Assembly (NCBI GenBank): GCA_937896115.1
Contig: CALBLB010000018.1
Span: forward strand, 1-22,154
Source: an uncultured Succinatimonas sp.
Lineage (GTDB): Bacteria > Pseudomonadota > Gammaproteobacteria > Enterobacterales > Succinivibrionaceae
DNA length: 22,154 bases
Direction of reading: 5' to 3'
Both the position numbers and the translations under genes were made by a program. Each line of letters starts with the position of its first letter. Within the stretch, counting starts at the first letter, position 1. The notes beneath the pieces were generated by a model, which saw only the letters and a list, made by a program, of their open reading frames with translations, was not told the DNA's origin and ran no database searches. This document shows, piece by piece, positions 7,910 to 15,964 of the stretch.

Positions 7910-9103
7910 ATGCGCAAAGTAGCTTTGTTCGGTGCGACAGGTTCTATAGGTCAAAGTACGCTCAGGGTTTTAAGAGCACACAAAGATGCATTTTCATTAG
8001 TTGCAGCTGCGGCAAATACCGATGTAGACGGGATGTTTGCTCTGGTGCGTGAATTTAAGCCCGGCATGGTGGCTATGTTTGATGAAAAAGCGGCCTTGAA
8101 ACTTCAGAAACTCTTATCTGCAGAAAGCATTAAAACAGAAGTTTTGGCAGGAGAGGACGGAGTTGAGTGCTGTGCCACCGGATCAGGCGCCGATCTTGCC
8201 GTTTTGGCAGTAGTCGGGGCTGCGGGATTAAAACCGGCACTTTGTTGCGCATCCTGCGGACTTACCTTGGCCCTTGCCAATAAAGAAGCTTTGGTGATGT
8301 CAGGAAAGTTGTTTTTTGATGTGGCTTCAGCGCATCACGCCAGAGTACTGCCGGTTGACAGTGAACACAGTGCCATATTTCAAAGTCTTCCTGAGGAGTG
8401 TCAGCAGCATATAGGTCATTGCAATTTAAAAGCCGCCGGAGTAAATAAAATCCTGCTTACGGGATCCGGCGGACCTTTTCGGGATCTGCCTTTAAAAGAA
8501 CTTGATCATGTGACTGCAGAGCAGGCCGTCAACCATCCGGTATGGAAAATGGGACCTAAGATCTCCGTGGATTCCTCAACCATGATGAATAAAGGTTTGG
8601 AATTTATAGAAGCCCGTTATCTTTTCAACGCCGACGACAGCGATATTCAGGTCGTCATTCATCCGCAGTCCGTTGTTCACTCCATGGTTTCATATGTGGA
8701 CGGTGCCGTGATGGCACAGTTAGGAAACCCTGACATGTGTACACCCATAGCCAGAGCTTTGGCTTATCCTCAGCGTATAAATTCTACGGTAGAACCTTTG
8801 GATTTCTTCAATTTAAAAGAACTTACGTTTAAAGAGCCTGATTTTTGCCGCTATCCTTGTTTAAAACTTGCCATGCAGGCGTCTTTGGAAGGGCAGGGAG
8901 CTACCACGGCATTGAACGCTGCCAATGAAGTGGCTGTGGATGCTTTCCTTAAGGGACGTATAGGGTATAAGGATATAGCAGCATGTGTAGAGGCCGTACT
9001 TACCAAATCAAGCGGCGGCAGTGTTTATTCCTTAGATGAAATCCTTGATAAGGATGCACAGGCAAGAGCATTGTGCAGGCAGGAGGTTGAAAAGCGTTCA
9101 TGA
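7910..9103 (+). CDS. dxr: 1-deoxy-D-xylulose 5-phosphate reductoisomerase (397 aa)
   Basis: Second enzyme of the MEP isoprenoid pathway: rearranges and reduces DXP to MEP with NADPH; the target of fosmidomycin. NADPH-binding GATGSIG is at residues 8-14. Metal ligands D150 and E152 (in LPVDSEHSA) and E231 (in NKGLEFIEA) fall at exactly the E. coli numbers when translation starts at ATG 7910. TGSGGPFRD and HPVWKMGPKISVDSSTMMNK are also intact. AAGGA lies 4-5 bases before this ATG; GTG 7895 and ATG 7898 upstream have no good site. The stop overlaps the rseP start. As in Vibrio, dxr follows cdsA here, whereas E. coli has it before uppS. Also called ispC. Confidence 0.97.
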   Translation: MRKVALFGATGSIGQSTLRVLRAHKDAFSLVAAAANTDVDGMFALVREFKPGMVAMFDEKAALKLQKLLSAESIKTEVLAGEDGVECCATGSGADLAVLAVVGAAGLKPALCCASCGLTLALANKEALVMSGKLFFDVASAHHARVLPVDSEHSAIFQSLPEECQQHIGHCNLKAAGVNKILLTGSGGPFRDLPLKELDHVTAEQAVNHPVWKMGPKISVDSSTMMNKGLEFIEARYLFNADDSDIQVVIHPQSVVHSMVSYVDGAVMAQLGNPDMCTPIARALAYPQRINSTVEPLDFFNLKELTFKEPDFCRYPCLKLAMQASLEGQGATTALNAANEVAVDAFLKGRIGYKDIAACVEAVLTKSSGGSVYSLDEILDKDAQARALCRQEVEKRS

Positions 9104-10446
9104 TGTCGGCTCTTTGGGATCTGATCTTTTTTGCCGTAGCCTTGGGAATATTGGTAACGGTACATGAAGCGGGACATTTTTTCGCCGCACGGGCCTGCGG
9201 AGTGAAAGTTCTGCGTTTTTCCATAGGCTTTGGCAAGATCCTTTTTCAAAAAAAAGGTAAAGACGGCTGTGAGTACGCTCTCTCCCTCATTCCCCTGGGC
9301 GGTTACGTGAAAATGCAAGGAGAGAATGATGATGACCAAAGCACGGGATCTTATAAGAGTAAAAGCGTCGGCAAACGCGCTTTAATCATTGCTGCCGGGC
9401 CTTTATGCAATATCCTGCTGTCTTTTTTACTCTTTACCGTCATCAATATGGCAGGCGTTTCGGTTTTAAAACCGGTGATAGGCGACGTGATCCCGGGATC
9501 GCTTGCCGCTAAATCGGGAATAGTAAGCCAAAGCCTTATTACCAAAGTAGACGGAAAAGAAGTACGTTCATGGGGAGAGGTTGTATTAACTCTTGGTTTG
9601 GCAGAAGGAAAAGGTGAAATCGAACTTACGACGGTACCTTTTTTAGGACAAGGTCAAAGCGGTGAGTACCGACTAGAATTTGCTGCGCAAAAAGATCTGG
9701 CGAATGCCTCAATTTTTTTAGAGGAGCTGGGTTTAAGACGTATGTTAGGGGAAGTTTTAGGAAAATTCTCCGCGGTAAAGCCGGGCTCGCCTGCCGATTT
9801 GGCCGGGATACGCGCAGGCGATGAAATCGTCAGTGTGAACGGGGAAAAAACAGAAGGTTGGTATCGGGTATACGATGCCATACGTTCAAGCTCTGGGAAT
9901 AAGCTTTCTCTTTTGGTAAAGCGTGACGGACAAATCTATGAAACTACGCTTATACCTGAATATATCAAATTAAAAAATGAGCATAAAACCGTTCCCGTGA
10001 TCGGGGTGATGGCTCAGACTAAAAATGTTCCCGAACTTATCGACGAATTAAAATACGGTCCGCTGGATGCTTTGAAAAAAGCTTTCTCCGATACGATCAA
10101 TATGTCTACTTTGGTTATTAAGGCCGTATCTTCGATGTTAAGCGGGGCAATTTCAGCAGAAAATGTTTCAGGTCCCATATCCATAGCCAAGGGTGCAGGG
10201 GACAGCGCGGCCGCCGGTACCGTGGCCTTCCTGAGTTTTTTGGCTGCTATTAGTGTAAACTTAGGTATTCTGAATTTGCTGCCTATTCCGGTATTGGACG
10301 GCGGCCAATTGGTATTTATCGCTTACGAAGCGCTGTTTAGACGCGCTCCCGGACAAAAAGTGCAGCGCATGCTCACGGCCATAGGACTTGGCATACTGCT
10401 GTCACTGATGCTTTTGGCAGTATTCAATGATATCCGCGGGCTTTAA
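9100..10446 (+). CDS. rseP: RseP, site-2 intramembrane zinc protease (448 aa)
   Basis: Cleaves anti-sigma factor RseA inside the membrane after DegS, releasing sigma-E, and also clears remnant signal peptides. The zinc motif HEAGH (H22, E23, H26) is in the first membrane segment and the third ligand D400 is in NLLPIPVLDGG. Between them are two periplasmic PDZ domains, about 115-200 (GDVIPGSLAAKSGI) and 215-300 (VKPGSPADLAGIRAGDEIVS). Four membrane segments are expected; length matches E. coli (450). The start overlaps the dxr stop in ATGATG; ATG 9100 and ATG 9103 are both possible, and the first gives the E. coli numbering of the HExxH motif. RseA/DegS are not in this window. Confidence 0.97.
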   Translation: MMSALWDLIFFAVALGILVTVHEAGHFFAARACGVKVLRFSIGFGKILFQKKGKDGCEYALSLIPLGGYVKMQGENDDDQSTGSYKSKSVGKRALIIAAGPLCNILLSFLLFTVINMAGVSVLKPVIGDVIPGSLAAKSGIVSQSLITKVDGKEVRSWGEVVLTLGLAEGKGEIELTTVPFLGQGQSGEYRLEFAAQKDLANASIFLEELGLRRMLGEVLGKFSAVKPGSPADLAGIRAGDEIVSVNGEKTEGWYRVYDAIRSSSGNKLSLLVKRDGQIYETTLIPEYIKLKNEHKTVPVIGVMAQTKNVPELIDELKYGPLDALKKAFSDTINMSTLVIKAVSSMLSGAISAENVSGPISIAKGAGDSAAAGTVAFLSFLAAISVNLGILNLLPIPVLDGGQLVFIAYEALFRRAPGQKVQRMLTAIGLGILLSLMLLAVFNDIRGL

Positions 10447-10472
10447 ACACCGCAGGACATAGCAACGACAAG

Positions 10473-12896
10473 ATGAACATGAAGATTTCAATTGCAAAGA
10501 CGGCACTGGCTGTTTCGGCAGTGCTGGGTGCTACAGTGTGTTTACAGAACGTGTGGGCTGCTACCGCGCAAAACACCGTGGTGAATAATATTCAGGTTCG
10601 CGGCCTAAACCGTGTAACTCGCGGCGCAGTGTTGCTGGCTCTGCCTATCAAGCCAGGAGATGTCGTCACTCAGGAGAACGTAGCCCGCTCCATGAAACAG
10701 TTGTATGCTACCGGGGATTTTGACGATGTCAAACTTTCTCAGGACGGCGGCACACTGTATGTGGACGTGGCCGAGCGTCCCACCATTGCCGGAGTGCAGT
10801 TTTCAGGAAATTCCAACATCAGCGATGATAATTTACGCCCGGTGATCGAGCAGCAGGGATTGAAAGAAGGCGAACCTCTTAATACTCAGAATTTGTCGCA
10901 AGTACAAAAGTCGCTTGAGGATTTCTATCACGGCGCGGGCATGTATCAGGCTCAGGTAAAACCGGTGGTGACGGTGCTGCCGCGTAACCGCGTGAACGTC
11001 AAGCTTGAATTTTCAGAAGGTATTTCTGCAGAAATTCAGCAGATCAACATAGTCGGCAATAAAGCTTTTGACGATTCCACCTTGCTTGCGCAAATGCAGT
11101 TGCGTGACGACGTGCCCTGGTGGAACTTTATGTCAAACCAAAAGTATGACGTTCAAAAATTCCATGCCGATCTCGACGCCTTGCGTTCGTATTATTTAAA
11201 TCACGGCTATCTTAAGTTCAAGATAGAAAACACCGCCGTGGAGATGACTCCTGATAAGAAAGGACTTTATCTGACCATAGTCATCAACGAAGGCGAGCAG
11301 TATCGCGTCGGCAAATCTACGGTACAGGGAAACACTTTAACCTACGGTGAGGGGTTGACCTCTCTTCTGTCCTTAAAAGAGGGAAGCGTCTATTCTCAAA
11401 ACGAGGTTACGGATAACGAGAAGATCTTAAAAGATTACCTCGGTAAGTACGGTTATGCCTATTCTGAGGTCAAAGCCGTTCCCACCTTCGATGATAAAGA
11501 GCATAAGGTGGATTTGGCTTTCAACGTCGAACCGGGATCCCGTGTTTACGTGGCTCAAATACAGATCTCCGGCAACGATACCACCGACGATACCGTGATC
11601 CGCAGAGAGATGCGCCAGATGGACGGAACCTGGCTTTCAAACGAAGCTTTGGAAACTTCAAAGACCAGACTCAATCGTACCGGCTATTTTGAAAGCGTCG
11701 ATGTCGATATGCAGCGCTCCGGTACTACCGCCGACGTGGTGACGCTTGATACCAAGGTCAAGGAACAGCCTACCGGCGCTATTCAGGGGGCTATCGGTTT
11801 CGGTACCGATTCAGGTCTTTTGCTTTCGGCATCGGTATCGCAGTCCAATCTCTTCGGTTGGGGCACCAAAGGCGTAATTTCCGCCTACAAGAACGATTAC
11901 CGCAAGCATATGGAACTTGCCTATACCGATCCTTATTTTACGGTGGATAATATTTCCCTAGGCGGACGCGTTTACCTCGATCGTTATTACGGCGATGATG
12001 ACGATGTCGTGGATTATGACAACCGTACCATAGGCATGGAGATAAACTCAGGTTATCCCCTGGCCGAAAACTGGCGAGTAGATTATGCAGTAGGCTACGA
12101 AAACTCCCGCATTACCAATACGGGCAGACGTTTCCAACAGGCAGATCTGTTCTGGAAAAAATACAGCTCGGATCCTGATAATCGTACCGCAACCTTTAAT
12201 AACTATAACCTGACTTTCTCCTTAACTCACAACGCACTGGACAGGGCGGTGTTCCCTACCGACGGTAATAAGCAGGTGCTTACTGCCATGGCCACTGCTC
12301 CTAATTCTGACAATCAGTATTACAAGTTTACTGCCGAGACCTATCATTTCTATCCTTTTGACATAGATCATCTGTGGGTATTCTCAGTGCGTGCCAGAGC
12401 AGGTTATGCCGACGGTTACGGTGACGATGACAGATTGCCTTTCTTTAAGAATTTCTATTTGGGAAGTTCAAGCTGGTTGCGTGGCTTTGATCACAACAGC
12501 ATAGGCCCCAAAGCCATCTATTACAGAAAGTTTAGCGGAGAAACTTCCCAGACTTATGACAAGGCACATGCTTACGAATCGTCGACTTCCGTAGGCGGTA
12601 ACGCTTTCTGGGCGGCATCTGCCGAAATGTTCGTGCCGACTCCGTTGGTGCCTGAGGCTTATAAAGCATCGGTGAGAACCTCGTTCTTCTATGACGTAGG
12701 CGCGCTTTGGGATACTCACGGAGATGATTATTATTACAATTCCAACAAAGCCGGCGATTACCGTGCTTCAGTCGGCGTGGCGTTTACTTGGGTTTCTCCT
12801 ATAGGACCTTTGTCGTTCTCGCTTTCAAAAGCTGTAAAGAAGATGGACGGGGATGATACCCAGTTCTTTACTTTCGACATAGGCGGTACATTCTGA
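10473..12896 (+). CDS. bamA: BamA, outer-membrane protein assembly factor (807 aa)
   Basis: Central pore of the Bam complex, which folds beta-barrel proteins into the outer membrane. A signal peptide spans about the first 30 residues, with cleavage near VWAA. Five POTRA domains follow to about residue 430 (QVRGLNRVTRGAVL opens the first), then the 16-strand barrel. The Omp85 L6 motif appears as LRGF at 669-672, within WLRGFDHNSIGPK, where E. coli has VRGF. The protein ends in Phe (FDIGGTF), the usual outer-membrane C-terminal signature. Length matches E. coli (810). ATG 10473 is 27 bases after rseP; another ATG at 10479 is equally possible because no strong ribosome site favours either. Confidence 0.97.
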   Translation: MNMKISIAKTALAVSAVLGATVCLQNVWAATAQNTVVNNIQVRGLNRVTRGAVLLALPIKPGDVVTQENVARSMKQLYATGDFDDVKLSQDGGTLYVDVAERPTIAGVQFSGNSNISDDNLRPVIEQQGLKEGEPLNTQNLSQVQKSLEDFYHGAGMYQAQVKPVVTVLPRNRVNVKLEFSEGISAEIQQINIVGNKAFDDSTLLAQMQLRDDVPWWNFMSNQKYDVQKFHADLDALRSYYLNHGYLKFKIENTAVEMTPDKKGLYLTIVINEGEQYRVGKSTVQGNTLTYGEGLTSLLSLKEGSVYSQNEVTDNEKILKDYLGKYGYAYSEVKAVPTFDDKEHKVDLAFNVEPGSRVYVAQIQISGNDTTDDTVIRREMRQMDGTWLSNEALETSKTRLNRTGYFESVDVDMQRSGTTADVVTLDTKVKEQPTGAIQGAIGFGTDSGLLLSASVSQSNLFGWGTKGVISAYKNDYRKHMELAYTDPYFTVDNISLGGRVYLDRYYGDDDDVVDYDNRTIGMEINSGYPLAENWRVDYAVGYENSRITNTGRRFQQADLFWKKYSSDPDNRTATFNNYNLTFSLTHNALDRAVFPTDGNKQVLTAMATAPNSDNQYYKFTAETYHFYPFDIDHLWVFSVRARAGYADGYGDDDRLPFFKNFYLGSSSWLRGFDHNSIGPKAIYYRKFSGETSQTYDKAHAYESSTSVGGNAFWAASAEMFVPTPLVPEAYKASVRTSFFYDVGALWDTHGDDYYYNSNKAGDYRASVGVAFTWVSPIGPLSFSLSKAVKKMDGDDTQFFTFDIGGTF

Positions 12897-12900
12897 GTAT

Positions 12901-12921
12901 CGGGATCGTCATAAGATCCCG
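12901..12921 (+). repeat. Hairpin between bamA and skp
   Basis: CGGGATC, loop GTCATAA, GATCCCG: a perfect 7-bp stem immediately after the bamA stop. No T run follows (GCGGATAAAA), so it is more likely an RNA-stability or processing stem than a terminator. Confidence 0.5.
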
Positions 12922-12948
12922 CGGATAAAACTAAGGTATTAAATTAAA

Positions 12949-13485
12949 ATGATTAAGAAAATTGCATTGGTTGCAGCACTTACCGCTGCGCTTACTATGA
13001 ATGTTCAGGCTACTGAGGATAAGGTTGCCGAAGCTTCGTCTTTCATCGGCGTTATCAACATGCCTCTCATCATGAACGATATTCCTCAGGCCAAGACTTC
13101 TAAGGATGCTTTGCAAAAAGAGTTCGGACCGCGTCAGGCAGAGTTGCAGAAACTTGAGACCGACGGCAAAGCTTTGCAACAGACCTTACCTACCTTAAAA
13201 GGTGATCAGTTGGTGGAAACTCAGCGTAAGCTGGCGCAGATGCAGGCCGACTTCAATCTTAAGATGCGCGCATTGCAGGAAGATCAGCAAAAGCGTGTGC
13301 GTGAAGAGGAAGTAAAACTTGGAAAAATGGTTCAGGAAGCTATCGATGCCATTTCCAAAGAGCGCGGCTTGCAGTTAGTCGTGCGCGGTGAAGCCGTGGT
13401 ATTTGCAACCAAAGCCGTGGATATTTCAGGCGAAGTTATAAAGCGCGTCAGCAAACAAAACGACAAGGCTCCTGCCAAGAAGTGA
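12949..13485 (+). CDS. skp: Skp/OmpH-family periplasmic chaperone (178 aa)
   Basis: A trimeric periplasmic holdase that carries unfolded outer-membrane proteins to BamA. A signal peptide covers residues 1-21 (MIKKIALVAAL, cleavage after VQA). The mature protein has a short beta strand (IGVINMPLIM) followed by a long Lys/Glu/Gln-rich alpha-helical hairpin (about 45-140) that forms the jellyfish tentacles, then a closing strand LQLVVRGEAVVFA. A Lys-rich tail extends past the usual end (E. coli 161 aa). Its place between bamA and lpxD is the conserved one. AAGG about 13 bases before ATG is a weak site. Confidence 0.93.
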   Translation: MIKKIALVAALTAALTMNVQATEDKVAEASSFIGVINMPLIMNDIPQAKTSKDALQKEFGPRQAELQKLETDGKALQQTLPTLKGDQLVETQRKLAQMQADFNLKMRALQEDQQKRVREEEVKLGKMVQEAIDAISKERGLQLVVRGEAVVFATKAVDISGEVIKRVSKQNDKAPAKK

Positions 13486-13487
13486 TC

Positions 13488-14528
13488 ATGCTGTTAAAAG
13501 ATATAGCTAAGGCTCTGGGAGCTGAACTCCACGGTAATGCGGATCTTGAAATACGCAAGGTCGCCAATTTGGTTACGGCCGCTTGCGACGAACTGAGTTT
13601 TTTGTCGGATCCGCGTTATCGTAAATCATTGGGTGAAAGTCATGCCGGTGCCGTGATCGTGCGTGAAGATGATCTGCCGCATCTAAGCGACGGAGCATCG
13701 GCTTTGGTGCTTAAAGATCCTTATCTTGGCTTTGCTCGTGCCGCACAACTTTTGGATTCAACTCCTCCGGTTGCAGAAGGCGTGGCAGCAGATGCGGTGG
13801 TGGAAGACGGTGCCGTCATAGGCAGCAATGTTGCTTTGGGGCATCATGTCACCGTGTCGCGCGGTGCCACAATAGGTAACAACGTGCAACTTGCTGACGG
13901 TGTCGTGATAGGCCGCAATGCGGTTATAGGCGATTTTACGAGGATCTACTCAAACGCCGTTGTCTATCATGATTGCGTTATCGGCAAACACTGTCTCATT
14001 CAAGCTAATACCGTGATCGGCGCTGACGGTTTCGGTTACGCCAATGATAAAGGTGTATGGGTTAAGATCCCGCAAACCGGGCGTGTGGTGATAGGTGATT
14101 TTGTTGAAATAGGGGCCTGTACCTGCATAGATCGCGGTGCCATCGATGATACCGTGATAGAAGGTAACGTGATCATCGACAATCTCTGTCAGATAGCACA
14201 CAACGTGCATATAGGTACCGGTACTGCCGTAGCCGGCGGTACTACTTTTGCCGGATCCGTAACCATCGGTAAGTATTGCATCATAGGCGGTACTTCGGTA
14301 TTCAACGGTCACATCAAGATCTGCGACGGTACTACCATATGCGGCATGAGCATGGTAATGCGTTCCATCGATAAACCCGGTACTTATGCATCCGGGATCC
14401 CGGCGCAGACCAATAAGGAATGGCGCCTTACTGCAGCCAGAACCATGCATATCAATGAGATGTACCACAAGCTTGAAGATCTCTCTTCCAAGGTAGCGGA
14501 ACTCGAAGCAAAACTCAACAAGGCATAA
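13488..14528 (+). CDS. lpxD: LpxD, UDP-3-O-acylglucosamine N-acyltransferase (346 aa)
   Basis: Third step of lipid A synthesis: transfers a hydroxyacyl chain from ACP to the 2-amino group of UDP-3-O-acyl-glucosamine. An N-terminal uridine-binding domain (to about residue 95) is followed by a left-handed beta-helix of hexapeptide repeats (many I-G-x-x turns, about 100-310) and a C-terminal helix. The catalytic His is H238 in QIAHNVHIG (E. coli H239). Length is normal (E. coli 341). I prefer ATG 13488, with AAGAAG 5 bases upstream; a GTG at 13482 overlapping the skp stop is an alternative adding two residues. Most Ile-Gly turns use the codon pair ATA-GGN. Confidence 0.96.
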   Translation: MLLKDIAKALGAELHGNADLEIRKVANLVTAACDELSFLSDPRYRKSLGESHAGAVIVREDDLPHLSDGASALVLKDPYLGFARAAQLLDSTPPVAEGVAADAVVEDGAVIGSNVALGHHVTVSRGATIGNNVQLADGVVIGRNAVIGDFTRIYSNAVVYHDCVIGKHCLIQANTVIGADGFGYANDKGVWVKIPQTGRVVIGDFVEIGACTCIDRGAIDDTVIEGNVIIDNLCQIAHNVHIGTGTAVAGGTTFAGSVTIGKYCIIGGTSVFNGHIKICDGTTICGMSMVMRSIDKPGTYASGIPAQTNKEWRLTAARTMHINEMYHKLEDLSSKVAELEAKLNKA

Positions 14529-14564
14529 TTTTACAATTACACAGCATTCAAGCAGGGGGCAAAA

Positions 14565-15038
14565 GTGACAGAAGCAAATGAAATAGTAGAGAAAAAGAAT
14601 ACGTTGGACGTCGAGCAGATCATGAATCTGCTTCCTCACCGTTACCCTTTTTTGATGATCGACCGTGTATTGGATTACAACATTACCGGTGAGCATAAGA
14701 CCTTGAAGGCCGTGAAAAACGTAAGCTTCAATGAACCGTATTTCCAAGGTCATTTTCCGGGCAAGCCGGTAATGCCCGGAGTGCTGATCCTTGAGGCCAT
14801 GGCGCAGGCTACCGGTATTTTGGCTTTTACCATGGTCGGCAAGCCTAAACCTGGCGAGCTTTATTATTTTGCCGCCATAGATAATGCACGCTTTAAGCAT
14901 CCGGTGGTACCAGGAGATCAACTCATAATTGAGGTTGAGTATTTTAAAGAAAGACGCGGGATCGCATCATTCTCAGGCGCAGCTTACGTTGACGGCAAGC
15001 TTGCCTGCAAAGCGGATCTCATGTGCGCCAAGCACTGA
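14565..15038 (+). CDS. fabZ: FabZ, 3-hydroxyacyl-ACP dehydratase (157 aa)
   Basis: Dehydrates 3-hydroxyacyl-ACP in fatty-acid elongation and competes with LpxA/LpxD for hydroxymyristoyl-ACP, so its place among the lpx genes is functional as well as conserved. Hot-dog fold with catalytic H63 in FQGHFPGKPVMPG and E77 in LILEAMAQATG. LPHRYPFLMIDRV and PGELYYFAAIDNARFK are family signatures. Length is close to E. coli (151). The start is GTG 14565: AGGGGG (14554-14559) lies 5 bases upstream, and the nearby ATG at 14578 is out of frame. Spaced 36 bases after lpxD. Confidence 0.97.
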   Translation: MTEANEIVEKKNTLDVEQIMNLLPHRYPFLMIDRVLDYNITGEHKTLKAVKNVSFNEPYFQGHFPGKPVMPGVLILEAMAQATGILAFTMVGKPKPGELYYFAAIDNARFKHPVVPGDQLIIEVEYFKERRGIASFSGAAYVDGKLACKADLMCAKH

Positions 15039-15109
15039 TCGGTAAGTTTAGGTATAAATGCTGTAGTAAAACGCAAACAGCTATTGGTACCGCAAGATAA
15101 AATCCCGCT

Positions 15110-15138
15110 AACTTGCCGTATCGTGTATGAGGCAAGTT
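15110..15138 (+). repeat. Inverted repeat in the fabZ-lpxA gap
   Basis: AACTTGCC (15110-15117) and GGCAAGTT (15131-15138), a perfect 8-bp stem with a 13-base loop. It sits in a 137-base gap, the longest after bamA inside the lpx block. No T run follows. It could be a processing or regulatory stem; I see no convincing promoter in the gap. Confidence 0.5.
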
Positions 15139-15175
15139 TATACGCGGACAGAACATAGCAGATAAGGGATAAGCA

Positions 15176-15964
15176 GTGACAGAGATCAACGCATCTATCG
15201 ATCCTACCGCTAAGGTAGGAGCCGAGGTTCAAATCGCTTCGGGCGCCGTGATCCGCGAGCACGTGGTGATCGAAGGTAAGGTGAGCATAGGCGAGGGTAC
15301 GGTGGTAGAACCGTTTTGCGTGATCCGCGGACCTTGCAGCATAGGTAAGCGCAATCACATTTATCAGTTCTGCTCCATAGGCGAAGGCTGTCAGGATCTT
15401 AAGTACCGCGGAGAGCCTACCACGCTGACCATAGGCGATGACAATACCATACGCGAACATTGCACCATGCATCGCGGTACGGTGCAGGGTATAGGCACTA
15501 CCACCGTCGGCAGTCACAATCTTTTTATGGTTAATACCCATGTAGCTCATGACTGCGTGATAGGGGATCATTGCATATTCGCCAACAATGCCACTCTTGC
15601 AGGCCACGTCACCATAGGCGACTATGTAATTTTCGGAGGACTTGCCGCCATCCATCAGTTCGGTCGTGTAGGATCCCATGCTTTTGTGGCCGGAATGGCG
15701 GCACTCAATATGGATGTCCCTCCTTATGTCATGGCTGCAGGACACTATGCCAAACCTTTTGGTATTAACAAGGTGGGGTTGCAACGTCGCGGTTTTTCTT
15801 CAGAAGCCATACGTGCCATCAGTCATGCCTACATGGTGATTTACAAGCATCATCTCACCATAGAAGAGGCTTTGACTGAGCTTGAAGGCATGGTCGCAGA
15901 ACACCCTGAGATCCAGCCTCTTATCGATTTCATTAAACAAGACGGCCGCGGGATCATCAGATGA
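15176..15964 (+). CDS. lpxA: LpxA, UDP-N-acetylglucosamine O-acyltransferase (262 aa)
   Basis: First step of lipid A synthesis: transfers a hydroxyacyl chain from ACP to the 3-OH of UDP-GlcNAc. Trimeric left-handed beta-helix with hexapeptide repeats through about residue 190, then a helical C-terminal domain. The catalytic base is H125 in HVAHDCVIG, the same number as in E. coli, and the length (262) is identical. RGTVQG and LAGHVTIGD are conserved. GTG 15176 is the start, with AAGGGA 6 bases upstream. All seven Ile-Gly pairs are encoded ATA-GGN and 11 of 28 Ile codons are ATA. Its stop overlaps the lpxB start in ATGA. Confidence 0.97.
   Translation: MTEINASIDPTAKVGAEVQIASGAVIREHVVIEGKVSIGEGTVVEPFCVIRGPCSIGKRNHIYQFCSIGEGCQDLKYRGEPTTLTIGDDNTIREHCTMHRGTVQGIGTTTVGSHNLFMVNTHVAHDCVIGDHCIFANNATLAGHVTIGDYVIFGGLAAIHQFGRVGSHAFVAGMAALNMDVPPYVMAAGHYAKPFGINKVGLQRRGFSSEAIRAISHAYMVIYKHHLTIEEALTELEGMVAEHPEIQPLIDFIKQDGRGIIR

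Noticed and set aside
10473..13485. Sigma-E promoters upstream of bamA, skp or lpxD, as in E. coli
   Set aside because: GGAACTT occurs inside bamA (11912), but no TCTGA/TCAAA-like -10 lies at 15-17 bases; other GAACT matches fail too.
13950..14921. 323-codon minus-strand frame
   Set aside because: It lies antisense to lpxD and fabZ, both strongly supported, and its translation has no recognisable domain or ribosome site. It results from the codon bias of the hexapeptide-repeat genes.
14984..15784. 266-codon minus-strand frame
   Set aside because: Antisense to lpxA and the end of fabZ; composition rich in His, Ser and Tyr without any family pattern; a shadow frame.
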